From: Clostridiales bacterium
Lineage (GTDB): Bacteria; Bacillota; Clostridia; Oscillospirales; Oscillospiraceae
Length of the DNA: 34,846 nucleotides
Assembly: GCA_004556205.1 (NCBI GenBank)
Contig: SFIL01000021.1
Location: 1-34,846, forward strand
Direction: 5' to 3'
The translations under genes and the position numbers were made by a program. The notes beneath the pieces are model-generated. The model saw only the letters and a list, made by a program, of their open reading frames with translations. It searched no databases and was not told where the DNA came from. This document shows, piece by piece, positions 13,572 through 20,485 of the stretch. The stretch's first letter is position 1; each line of letters starts with the position of its first letter.

Positions 13572-13977
13572 TGTCATTCTGAGGAGCGAAGCGACGAAGA
13601 ATCTAAAACAATAATCATTCATACCATTTTGTTGAAAGATCTTCCCATTTTGGATTCATCGTTTCGATTAACGCATTCTTTTTCACGCGAAGCCAGCCTT
13701 TTAATTGTTTTTCGCGTTCAATTGCTGTCCTTATATCGGTCGTTGTTTCAAAATATACCAATTTATGAACGTGATAACGTTTTGTAAAGCTGTCGGCAAG
13801 TTCATTCCGGTGTTCATAAAGTCGTCGTTCTAAATTATTTGTTACACCGATATACAAGACACGGTTTGTTTTGTTGGTGAGAATATATACATAATAGTTC
13901 ATTTTCTCACCTCAATAAATACGGATAATTAGTTCCTGCACAAGATTCTTCGGTCACTGCGTTCCCTCAGAATGACA
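13572..13977 (-). mobile_element. Candidate 406-bp element carrying a GIY-YIG nuclease gene
   Basis: This unit has the right end TGTCATTCTGAGGAGCG on its left side and the left end (reading TGTCATTCTGAGGG, then AACGCAGTGACC on the minus strand) on its right side, exactly as in the 109-bp neighbour, but with a nuclease gene where the neighbour has ~40 bases. The linkers on either side, AGAAAGGGAAGCAACAT (13555-13571) and AAAAAGGGAAGCAACAC (13978-13994), agree at 15 of 17 positions. They could be a target duplication or the result of tandem amplification. Mobility is inferred, not shown. Confidence 0.6.
13615..13902 (-). CDS. GIY-YIG nuclease family protein
   Basis: A 95-residue single-domain GIY-YIG protein, of the kind often labelled UPF0213 or UvrC-like endonuclease. 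The core YVYILTNKTNRVLYIGVTNN has both half-motifs, followed by Arg26-Arg27 and the EH of LYEHRNE. The IEREKQLKGW segment holds the conserved acidic/lysine stretch. Stand-alone members are presumed nicking or structure-specific nucleases, but their cellular job is unsettled. GAGGTGAG precedes ATG 13902. The gene lies between dnaA and dnaN, which is not its usual place, and is more AT-rich than its neighbours. Its 5' leader holds GTGCAGGAACTA (minus strand, about 13931-13942), the same sequence that follows the CATTGCGAG hairpins elsewhere in the window. Confidence 0.9.
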   Translation of the reverse strand: MNYYVYILTNKTNRVLYIGVTNNLERRLYEHRNELADSFTKRYHVHKLVYFETTTDIRTAIEREKQLKGWLRVKKNALIETMNPKWEDLSTKWYE

Positions 13978-13994
13978 AAAAAGGGAAGCAACAC

Positions 13995-14035
13995 TGTCAT
14001 TCTGAGGAGCGGAGCGACGAAGAATCTAATAGGAA
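13995..14035 (-). repeat. Half TGTCATTCTGAGG element next to the dnaA stop
   Basis: One end only (TGTCATTCTGAGGAGCG through AGAATCTAATAGG), then the sequence runs into the end of dnaA at 14049. With the 17-nt linker and the GIY-YIG unit's left end, it makes an 86-nt block (13944-14029) that differs from 13521-13606 at only four positions. Confidence 0.85.
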
Positions 14036-14048
14036 AAAACAGAAAAAC

Positions 14049-15362
14049 CTACACTCTCGAATTGATATTTGCGGTAATGTCGCGGATGTTGTCCTGCAGA
14101 CCGTTGGCTGCGTTGCCGAGGTCATTTTCAACGCGGCGGACAGCATAAAGCACCGTTGTATGATTCACGCCGAACACCTGCGCAATATCGGGGAAGGACA
14201 GATTCGTCAGCTTTCGGATCAGATACATGGCGACGTGCCGCGCTTCGGAGGTATTTTTTGCTTTATTTCTGCTCCGCAGAAGGTTGTCCTCAATGGAATA
14301 GAAGCGGCAGACCTCGCTGATAATAAGGTCGGGCGTCGGCACGGCCTGTTCCTTGCCCTTATACATATCCTTGATGGCGCGGGAGACATTTTCAACGTTG
14401 ATTTTCCAGCCGCCGAGGTCGTGATACGCCTTAATTTTTTTGACTGTCCCCTCAATTTGTCGGACGTTGTTTGTGATGTTCTCCGCGAGGTAATCGCACA
14501 CGTCGTCCGGCAGGGTCAGACCGTAGGAGATCGCCTTATTCTTGATGATGGCATAGCGCGTTTCGTAATCGGGCGGCTGAATATCAACAATCAGACCCCA
14601 TTCAAAGCGCGTGCGCAGACGGTCCTCTAAACGGAGCATATCGCTCGGCACGCGGTCGGAGGTCAGGACGATCTGCCGCTTGTTTTCGTAGAGGGTGTTG
14701 AAGGTGTGGAAAAATTCCTCCTGCGTGGCGTCCTTGCCCGCAATAAATTGAATATCGTCGATCAAAAAGAGGTCGGCGTTGCGGTATTTGTCGCGGAATT
14801 CGAAGTTTTTGCCCGAGCGCACCGCCTCAATAAATTCGTTGGTAAACTGGTCGCCCTTGATGTAAACGATGTTGTATTCGGGGTGCTTCTGCTGAATGCG
14901 GTTGGCAATGGCGTAGAGCAGATGCGTCTTGCCCAAGCCCGACTGTCCGTAGAGAAACAGGGGATTGTAGACCGTGGTGCGCTCCTCCGCGACCGCCTCC
15001 GCGGCGGAAAACGCGTGCTGGTTGGACGAGCCGACGACAAAGGTATCGAAGGTAAACTGCGAGTTGAATTCCGAAAAATTACGCCGATTTCGGTTGCGCG
15101 AGTACTGCGGAAATTCGTCCTCATCCAGTACGACAAGCTCAATTTCCGTTTGAAACTGGTCGCGCATGGCGTCCTTGATCAGCTCGGTGTAGCGGTTTAT
15201 AATAACGTCCTTGCGGAAGGGCGAGGGGGAGTAGATGACGAGCTTTTCCTCGTTCAGCTCGACGATCTCCGCATCGTCGAAAAAGGACGCGACCGCCATA
15301 GACGGCGAGTGCTGTTCAAGGTAGGATAAGACGCGTGACCATACATAGGCGTTGGAATACAT
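14049..15362 (-). CDS. dnaA: Chromosomal replication initiator DnaA
   Basis: AAA+ initiator that binds DnaA boxes and melts the origin. The 437-residue protein has domain I at the N-terminus, a short linker, the ATPase domain with Walker A GQSGLGKT (139-146) and Walker B LFLIDDIQF, and the domain IV helix-turn-helix. The DNA-reading stretch there is FGVNHTTVLYAVRRV, where many DnaA proteins have FGRDHTTV; the core HTTV is kept. AAAGGAG lies upstream of ATG 15362, and a promoter with an extended -10 is found 35 bases further up. It is the first gene of the replication cluster on the minus strand. Confidence 0.98.
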   Translation of the reverse strand: MYSNAYVWSRVLSYLEQHSPSMAVASFFDDAEIVELNEEKLVIYSPSPFRKDVIINRYTELIKDAMRDQFQTEIELVVLDEDEFPQYSRNRNRRNFSEFNSQFTFDTFVVGSSNQHAFSAAEAVAEERTTVYNPLFLYGQSGLGKTHLLYAIANRIQQKHPEYNIVYIKGDQFTNEFIEAVRSGKNFEFRDKYRNADLFLIDDIQFIAGKDATQEEFFHTFNTLYENKRQIVLTSDRVPSDMLRLEDRLRTRFEWGLIVDIQPPDYETRYAIIKNKAISYGLTLPDDVCDYLAENITNNVRQIEGTVKKIKAYHDLGGWKINVENVSRAIKDMYKGKEQAVPTPDLIISEVCRFYSIEDNLLRSRNKAKNTSEARHVAMYLIRKLTNLSFPDIAQVFGVNHTTVLYAVRRVENDLGNAANGLQDNIRDITANINSRV

Positions 15363-15379
15363 AGCCGACTCCTTTCCAT

Positions 15380-15510
15380 TCTATATTATCCTTGAAATTA
15401 TACCATAATTCAGAAAAAAAAGCAATATACATTATTATAATATATTTCCTATCAATTGCACAGCCCTGTGCAAAAATCACGGAAGTTTCAAAGATTCCCT
15501 ATCAATTGCG
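15380..15510. other. Upstream part of oriC: AT-rich stretch, DnaA box and direct repeat
   Basis: An AT-rich run (about 15380-15450) lies next to an exact DnaA box, TTTTGCACA on the minus strand at 15467-15475, inside the inverted pair TTGCACAG/CTGTGCAA. The direct repeat CCTATCAATTGC occurs at 15448-15459 and 15498-15509. Together with the boxes downstream of dnaA this suggests a two-part origin flanking dnaA. Which side melts first cannot be decided from sequence. Confidence 0.55.
15397..15425 (-). promoter_or_regulatory. dnaA promoter
   Basis: On the minus strand, TTGCTT (15420-15425), a 17-base spacer and TATAAT (15397-15402) with TGG directly before it, an extended -10. It lies 35 bases ahead of the dnaA start. 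Confidence 0.8.
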
Positions 15511-15580
15511 GAAAAAAAGCTTCATCGCAGACAAACAGCGTTCCTGTTTTCCGGCATGGATATTGTTTCTATACTTTATA

Positions 15581-15609
15581 TTGCAAATATGAAATGATTG
15601 TGTTATAAT
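15581..15609 (+). promoter_or_regulatory. Promoter of the LRR/SLH protein gene
   Basis: TTGCAA at 15581-15586, a 17-base spacer and TATAAT at 15604-15609, 33 bases before the start codon. Confidence 0.8.
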
Positions 15610-15642
15610 CAAAACAGCCAAAAAAACAAGGAGGTATAAAGC

Positions 15643-17625
15643 ATGAAAAAACGTTGTATTTCTTTTCTTTTGGCGGCGATTCTGCTGCTCTCCCTGCTGC
15701 CGGCAGCGATGGCAGAGGAGGAACCCGCACAGCCTGAGATCGACATCGCCGCGCTGACCGAACATATCAACAGCGGTAACAGCATTGCATTGACCTCAGA
15801 GATTAAATCCAAAACAGAACTCAAATCCACCCTCGTCAACGCAAAGCGCACAGCAGAAAACGGGTTTAATGAAATTATTCCGAATATTACGGAGGACGGA
15901 CGCGGCATCGTTTTCGGAAAAACCGTTGATATTCATTATTCCACATTAAATTACGGAATACCGAATCAGTATTTCTTTTGCATAATCTATTATGGTACGG
16001 AGCTCAAAGAAAGTGATTATATCGGAGAGTGTACTGAATACTACGGAGACGAAGAATTATATGTCACAAACAGAATTTTGGAATGGAACACAGCACAGTT
16101 GAACAAGGGTATCGGTAAATACACAATCGTATTTTTTACGGCGTATGAGCTGAATGGAGCTATTGAGATCGCCGAGCCGACGGTAAATTGCATCACTGTA
16201 GAGCTTTGCAAGGAGCCCATTCCGCTGAAAAGAATTTATTTTGCCGATTTGGATGACAAAGAGGTCAATCAGGTAACTGCTTCGATGTACCAAACGGACT
16301 ATTATTATATTGCCTGTGAGCCGAAGAATGCGACCTGTGACAGATATTCTATATATGGCTTAGCAGATTCGGATGAACGTTTGTTTTTCAGAGAAAGCTT
16401 TTTCGGTTTTTTGGAAGTGACACCGCTGTTTCCCGGTGTACATATACTTCAGGTCCCGTTTGAAGGCAAAACAGCAAAAATGACCGTCACAACACCGGAG
16501 CCGAAGGGTTCATGCGGTCCGAACGTATCGTGGAGCTTTGATTCAAAGAACGATGCTTTGAATATCTACGACACCGGCGATATGTACGGCTATGAGGCGG
16601 GCAAGCAGCCGTGGGCAAAGTTTGCGCACTACTTCAAGCAGATCAACATCGGAGAAGGCGTCACCCTGATCGGTTTGAATGCTTTCCGCGGATGCAGCAA
16701 TTTACAGCGTGTCAGTATTGCCGGCAGTGTCAAGAAAATCGCGAGCTCCGCTTTTTCCGACTGCACGGCGCTGACAAAGGTGATTCTGCCGAAGAAGCTG
16801 ACGCAGATCGACGCCAATGCCTTCAGCGGCTGCAACGAGCTGACGCAGGTTATTATTCCCGCAAACGTGACGAGCATCGGTGACAGCGCGTTTACGGGCG
16901 ATAAGCTGAAAGAGGTCTATTGCATGGGCGACGCGCCCAACGTCAACGGCGCACCCTTCGGCGCGGTAAGCGCGGACAGAAATGTTGTCGTCTACTACAA
17001 CGAGGGTGCGGAGGGTTGGACAACGCCCACATGGAAAGGCTATCCGACCAAGCCCTGCAATCCCAACTATCCGCCGCTGTTCAACGATGTTTACAGAAGC
17101 GACTGGTTCTATAATTCAGTACGTTACGCGACGGAGCATAAGCTCATGGGCGGCACGGATGTCGCCATATTCGACCCCGAGGGCAGCATGACGAGAGCAA
17201 TGCTGGTCACGGTGCTCTGGCGCTACGCAGGTTCGCCGGCGGAGGGCGACAATACATTTGTCGATGTGCCGGCGGGCCAATGGTATACGCAGGCGGTCGC
17301 GTGGGCAGCGGAGAACGGTATTGTCGGCGGCGTCGGCAAAGGCAAATTCGATCCCGAGGGAGAGATCACGCGCGAGCAGATGGCAACGATTCTGTACCGC
17401 TACGCAGAAAAGCAGGAAATCGACGTCAGTCGGCGGGGAGACCTGTCGGGCTATCCCGACGGCGGAAAGGTCTCCGATTGGGCGCTGAAGGAGATGCAGT
17501 GGGCAGTTTCCGAGGGTCTCATCGGCGGTTCAGACGGCTATCTCCTGCCGCAGGGCAGTGCAACGCGCGCGCAGGTTGCGACGATCTTCATGCGCTTTAT
17601 CGAAAATATCGTGAAGAAAAACTGA
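15643..17625 (+). CDS. Surface protein with leucine-rich (BspA-type) repeats and three SLH domains
   Basis: A 660-residue exported protein. A signal peptide covers residues 1-24 (cleavage after AMA). Residues 25 to about 330 are a region with no recognised family. About 334-425 hold BspA-type LRR_5 repeats (AFRGCSNLQRVSI, AFSDCTALTKVIL, AFSGCNELTQVII). Three S-layer homology domains follow, starting near 476, 539 and 599 (FNDVYRSDWFYNSVRYA, FVDVPAGQWYTQAVAWA, WALKEMQWAVSEGLIGG). SLH domains bind pyruvylated cell-wall polymers, so the protein should sit on the cell surface; LRR_5 proteins are often adhesins. AAGGAGG stands before ATG 15643. It is transcribed away from the origin from its own promoter. 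No terminator is evident; a repeat block follows. Confidence 0.92.
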   Translation: MKKRCISFLLAAILLLSLLPAAMAEEEPAQPEIDIAALTEHINSGNSIALTSEIKSKTELKSTLVNAKRTAENGFNEIIPNITEDGRGIVFGKTVDIHYSTLNYGIPNQYFFCIIYYGTELKESDYIGECTEYYGDEELYVTNRILEWNTAQLNKGIGKYTIVFFTAYELNGAIEIAEPTVNCITVELCKEPIPLKRIYFADLDDKEVNQVTASMYQTDYYYIACEPKNATCDRYSIYGLADSDERLFFRESFFGFLEVTPLFPGVHILQVPFEGKTAKMTVTTPEPKGSCGPNVSWSFDSKNDALNIYDTGDMYGYEAGKQPWAKFAHYFKQINIGEGVTLIGLNAFRGCSNLQRVSIAGSVKKIASSAFSDCTALTKVILPKKLTQIDANAFSGCNELTQVIIPANVTSIGDSAFTGDKLKEVYCMGDAPNVNGAPFGAVSADRNVVVYYNEGAEGWTTPTWKGYPTKPCNPNYPPLFNDVYRSDWFYNSVRYATEHKLMGGTDVAIFDPEGSMTRAMLVTVLWRYAGSPAEGDNTFVDVPAGQWYTQAVAWAAENGIVGGVGKGKFDPEGEITREQMATILYRYAEKQEIDVSRRGDLSGYPDGGKVSDWALKEMQWAVSEGLIGGSDGYLLPQGSATRAQVATIFMRFIENIVKKN

Positions 17626-17681
17626 TACGGCTTTATAATATCTTTATTCAAAAAACAGAGTATGAAGCGGCACCCGCTCCA

Positions 17682-17816
17682 GACTGTCAAAAAACGATAG
17701 TCTTGTCATTGCGAGACCCCGCAGGGGTCGTGGCTGCGCAGCCGTTGGCGGCTTTGCCGCCTTACGGATGCGGCGTTCTTGTATGTTTTCCGGCGAATAC
17801 GAAATTTTTCTAATTA
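17682..17816. repeat. Composite repeat, second copy (GACTGTC / CATTGCGAGACC / PYGCG block)
   Basis: GACTGTCAAAAAACGATAG and the CATTGCGAGACCCC hairpin are shared with 2313 and 32365. CAGCCGTTGGCGGC, then CCGCCTTACGGATG, is shared with the reverse strand of the 22.8 kb gap. About 40 bases from TCTTGTATGTTTTCC to CTAATTA are shared with 32437-32477. Confidence 0.8.
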
Positions 17817-17952
17817 GGGAAGCTCTGAATCAATCCGCAAGAGCGGACAGCGGATTGATTCAGAGCTTCCTTAGGATTTTCCCGTGCTTTTTCTTGACGG
17901 CGTCGTATGCGCGTGCTAAAATAGTTGCGGATTTATTCAGAGCTTCCTTAAA
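17816..17952. repeat. MITE-like hairpin AGGGAAGCTCTGAAT...
   Basis: A perfect 21-bp inverted repeat: GGAAGCTCTGAATCAATCCGC at 17818-17838 pairs with 17850-17870 around an 11-base loop. A third, single end, TTATTCAGAGCTTCCTTA, ends at 17950. A longer element with related ends (AGGGAACCTCTGAAC and CCAGAGCTTCCCTGG) is at 32079-32215. Confidence 0.75.
17894..17922 (+). promoter_or_regulatory. Promoter for the thioesterase-lipoprotein pair
   Basis: TTGACG at 17894-17899, a 17-base spacer and TAAAAT at 17917-17922. It lies between the MITE-like hairpin and its extra single end, so the repeat may have supplied or displaced the promoter region. Confidence 0.65.
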
Positions 17953-17994
17953 ACTGTGAAGAGTGATCGAAAAAAACTGTTTGGAGGTCAAACT

Positions 17995-18684
17995 GTGAGG
18001 CAAATACTCGAAATTTCCGGCCCAAACGGTGCGGATTCTCTCTCAGCGCTGATGTCCGCGCTTCAGGAGGCCGCCGTCGCGCACGCGCTCGAACTGCATA
18101 TTGACCATGACCGAATGCTCGAAGATTTCGGGTGTCTGTGGATGATCGTGCGCTGCAGGCTGTGCGTCACGCGCTTTCCGAACGGGCGTTTTTTTGTAAG
18201 AACATGGCTGCGCAAACCGTCCGCCGTCGTCAGTATCCGCGATTTTTCGATTTACGACGAGATGGGAGAGCTTGGCACGGCGGTGCAGAGCTGGGTGCTG
18301 GTCGATGCTGCCGAACGGCGGATCATCTCGATGAAAAATATCGCGCCCCTGTGGGATCTGCCCACGCCTGCGCCCGAGCGAAAGGAGCAGCCGCGCCGTC
18401 TCGTGATGCCGCAGGAGTTGACGGAGCGTGCGCGTTGGACAGTCACGCCGGAGGAGATCGACAGCAACGGACATCTGAACAATGTCGCTTATGTCCGCCG
18501 CGCGGAGGCGCTTGCGCCGAAGGGCTGCACGGAGCTTTCTGTCATGTTTGACCGCGAATGCTTTGTCGGGCAGACACTGCGTCTTAAAAGCGCGCCGCAG
18601 GGCGACGGCTGCTTTGTCTGCGGCATCAAAGAGGACGGCGAGGAGAGCTTCCGCGCCTGTTTTCGAGGGAGTAATATCATATGA
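17995..18684 (+). CDS. Acyl-ACP thioesterase
   Basis: A 229-residue cytoplasmic acyl-ACP thioesterase-like protein made of two hotdog folds, which would release fatty acids from acyl carrier protein. The second hotdog carries the family hallmark DSNGHLNNVAYVRRAEAL with Asn158 and His160 as likely catalytic residues; the first shows the FFVRTWLRKPSAVVSIRDF strand pair. A GTG at 17995 is chosen as start because TTGGAGGT lies eight bases before it; the open frame reaches 17956 without a site. The ATG of the next gene overlaps the TGA stop (ATGA at 18681), so the lipoprotein is translationally coupled. Chain-length preference cannot be read from sequence. Confidence 0.8.
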   Translation: MRQILEISGPNGADSLSALMSALQEAAVAHALELHIDHDRMLEDFGCLWMIVRCRLCVTRFPNGRFFVRTWLRKPSAVVSIRDFSIYDEMGELGTAVQSWVLVDAAERRIISMKNIAPLWDLPTPAPERKEQPRRLVMPQELTERARWTVTPEEIDSNGHLNNVAYVRRAEALAPKGCTELSVMFDRECFVGQTLRLKSAPQGDGCFVCGIKEDGEESFRACFRGSNII

Positions 18685-19085
18685 AGCGACTGATTTTTTG
18701 TATACTCTGCTTGTCTCTGCTGCTGTGCGCGTGCGCGTGGACACCGACCCCGTCCGACGGCGGCACCGCCGACACCGCCGCGCCCACGGAGCTGTCGATT
18801 CCGCAAGGGCTGGCGGGCGTTTGGGTCAGCGCACACGCGGGCGAATGGAATATGATTGAGACGATCACCTTTGGAGAGGACGGAAGTTTATCGGTGCAGT
18901 TGACCTACGAGGGCAGCGATTATCAGACGATCTACGGGACGTATACCGTCTCGGGCGGCACGATCTTCTGCGACATTACCGAGGGTACGACGCCGTTTCA
19001 GGTCGAATATACTTATCGCATCGACGGCAGAGAGCTTTATCTGACCGATGAGGACGGCGAAGCGCAATATTTGAGAAATTCGTGA
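18681..19085 (+). CDS. Small predicted lipoprotein
   Basis: A 134-residue protein with a lipoprotein signal (MKRLIFCILCLSLLLCAC; lipobox LLCAC), a Thr/Pro/Asp linker and a beta-rich domain: GVWVSAHAGEWNMIETITFG, then GTYTVSGGTIFCDI and YTYRIDGRELYLTDEDGE. The pattern is like the lipocalin-type DUF5640 lipoproteins common in gut Clostridia, whose function is unknown. It overlaps the thioesterase gene by four bases and has GAGGGAG as ribosome site. It should be anchored on the outer face of the membrane. The residues after the GTY and YTY strands resemble those of the lipoprotein at 1596, suggesting a shared fold. Confidence 0.8.
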   Translation: MKRLIFCILCLSLLLCACAWTPTPSDGGTADTAAPTELSIPQGLAGVWVSAHAGEWNMIETITFGEDGSLSVQLTYEGSDYQTIYGTYTVSGGTIFCDITEGTTPFQVEYTYRIDGRELYLTDEDGEAQYLRNS

Positions 19086-19148
19086 TCCGATGTATTTTCC
19101 GGCCGCGTTGCGGCTTGAAAACCGACGGTGAAAAAAGGAGGATTCCCC

Positions 19149-20423
19149 ATGAAACCCTATGACCAACTGACTGCCGAAGAAAGAAAGAGCGAATATGAAA
19201 CTTTAATGAGCGAATATGAGCGATTAAAAGCGCGAAAACTCTCGTTAAATATGGCGCGCGGCAAGCCGGGGAGAGAACAACTCGACCTCGTGAGCGATAT
19301 TTTAACGGTTCTGAGCGATCCGAACGATTGCGTTGATGCGGGCATCGACGTTCGCAATTACGGTGAATTGAGCGGTCTGTCGTCGGCAAAGCGTCTGTTT
19401 GCGGAGCTGCTTGGCACAAAGCCGGAACAGATTTTCGTCGGCGGCAACGCCAGCCTGAATCTGATGTACGATCTCATTGCCAAGGCATACACGCATGGCC
19501 TGCGGCAGTCGCCGCGTCCGTGGTCGCGGGAGGAGAAGGTGCGTTTTCTCTGTCCCGCACCGGGCTACGACCGCCATTTCAAAATCTCCGAATCCTTTGG
19601 AATGGAGCTTGTGACCGTTCCGATGACGGAGGACGGGCCGGATATGAACGTCGTCGAGGCGGCGGTCAAGGATCCGTGTGTAAAGGGAATTTGGTGTGTG
19701 CCGAAGTATTCCAATCCCGACGGTGTCGTTTACAGCGACGCGGTTATCGAACGTCTTGCCGCTCTGCGTCCCGCCGCGCCCGATTTTGCGCTGATGTGGG
19801 ACAATGCCTACTGTGTCCATGAGATTTTCGGAGAATTTGTCCCGTTCCGTGATATGCTTTCGCTCTGCGCGGCGCACGGAAATGCGGATATGGTCTATGA
19901 GTTTGCCTCGACCTCGAAAATCACCTTCCCCGGGGCGGGCGTGGCGGTCATGGCGTCGTCGGAGAACAACCTGAAATATTTGGAGGGTCTTTTGACCTAT
20001 CAGACGATCAGCTACGATAAGGTAAATCAGCTTCGCCATATAAAATATCTAAAGGATAAAGCGCATACGCTGGAGCTGATGCAGCGGCACGCGGCAATTC
20101 TCGCGCCGAAATTTACTGCGGTTTTGGACGCACTGGAGACGCAGATCGCGCCGCTCGGGATTGCGCGCTGGACGAAGCCGCGCGGCGGCTATTTTGTCTC
20201 GCTTTACGCCATGAAGGGCACGGCAAAACGCGTCGTGCTTCTGATGAAGGAGGCGGGCGTGACGCTGACGGGCGCGGGCGCGACCTATCCTTACGGTGTC
20301 GATCCCGACGACAGCAATATCCGTATTGCACCGAGTCTCCCGCCCGTCGGGGAGCTGCGGCAGGCGATGGACGCGCTGTGCATCTGCCTGCGTCTCGCTG
20401 CGCTCGAAAAGCTCGGCGTTTGA
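19149..20423 (+). CDS. Class I aminotransferase, subgroup Ic type (aspartate aminotransferase-like)
   Basis: A 424-residue PLP-dependent aminotransferase. The N-terminus YDQLTAEERKSEYETLMSEY followed by LSLNMARGKPGREQLDL is typical of the class Ic / PF12897 group, which includes the Corynebacterium AspT enzyme; this group probably transfers the amino group of aspartate or a related amino acid. The PLP lysine lies in FASTSKITFPGAGVAVMAS and the cofactor-ring aspartate in ALMWDNAYCVHE. Arg in NIRIAPSLPP would bind the substrate carboxylate. The start at 19149 follows AAGGAGG; an in-frame ATG at 19128 lacks a site. It follows the lipoprotein by 63 bases and ends at a strong terminator shared with the opposing VanW gene. 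Confidence 0.87.
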   Translation: MKPYDQLTAEERKSEYETLMSEYERLKARKLSLNMARGKPGREQLDLVSDILTVLSDPNDCVDAGIDVRNYGELSGLSSAKRLFAELLGTKPEQIFVGGNASLNLMYDLIAKAYTHGLRQSPRPWSREEKVRFLCPAPGYDRHFKISESFGMELVTVPMTEDGPDMNVVEAAVKDPCVKGIWCVPKYSNPDGVVYSDAVIERLAALRPAAPDFALMWDNAYCVHEIFGEFVPFRDMLSLCAAHGNADMVYEFASTSKITFPGAGVAVMASSENNLKYLEGLLTYQTISYDKVNQLRHIKYLKDKAHTLELMQRHAAILAPKFTAVLDALETQIAPLGIARWTKPRGGYFVSLYAMKGTAKRVVLLMKEAGVTLTGAGATYPYGVDPDDSNIRIAPSLPPVGELRQAMDALCICLRLAALEKLGV

Positions 20424-20437
20424 AAAAATCTGCGAAA

Positions 20438-20478
20438 TGCAAAAAAAGCCACGGACGTATGTCCGTGGCTTTTTGCAT
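20438..20478 (+). terminator. Bidirectional terminator between the aminotransferase and VanW genes
   Basis: AAAAAGCCACGGAC pairs with GTCCGTGGCTTTTT around GTAT, flanked by ATGCAA/TTGCAT. A and T runs on opposite sides let it stop transcription from both convergent genes. Confidence 0.93.
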
Positions 20479-20485
20479 ATGAAAG

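Noticed and set aside
13400..14035. Possible CRISPR-like array beside the GIY-YIG gene
   Set aside because: Linkers are near-identical and the repeated units vary from 29 to 406 bp; this is a row of REP/MITE-like elements.
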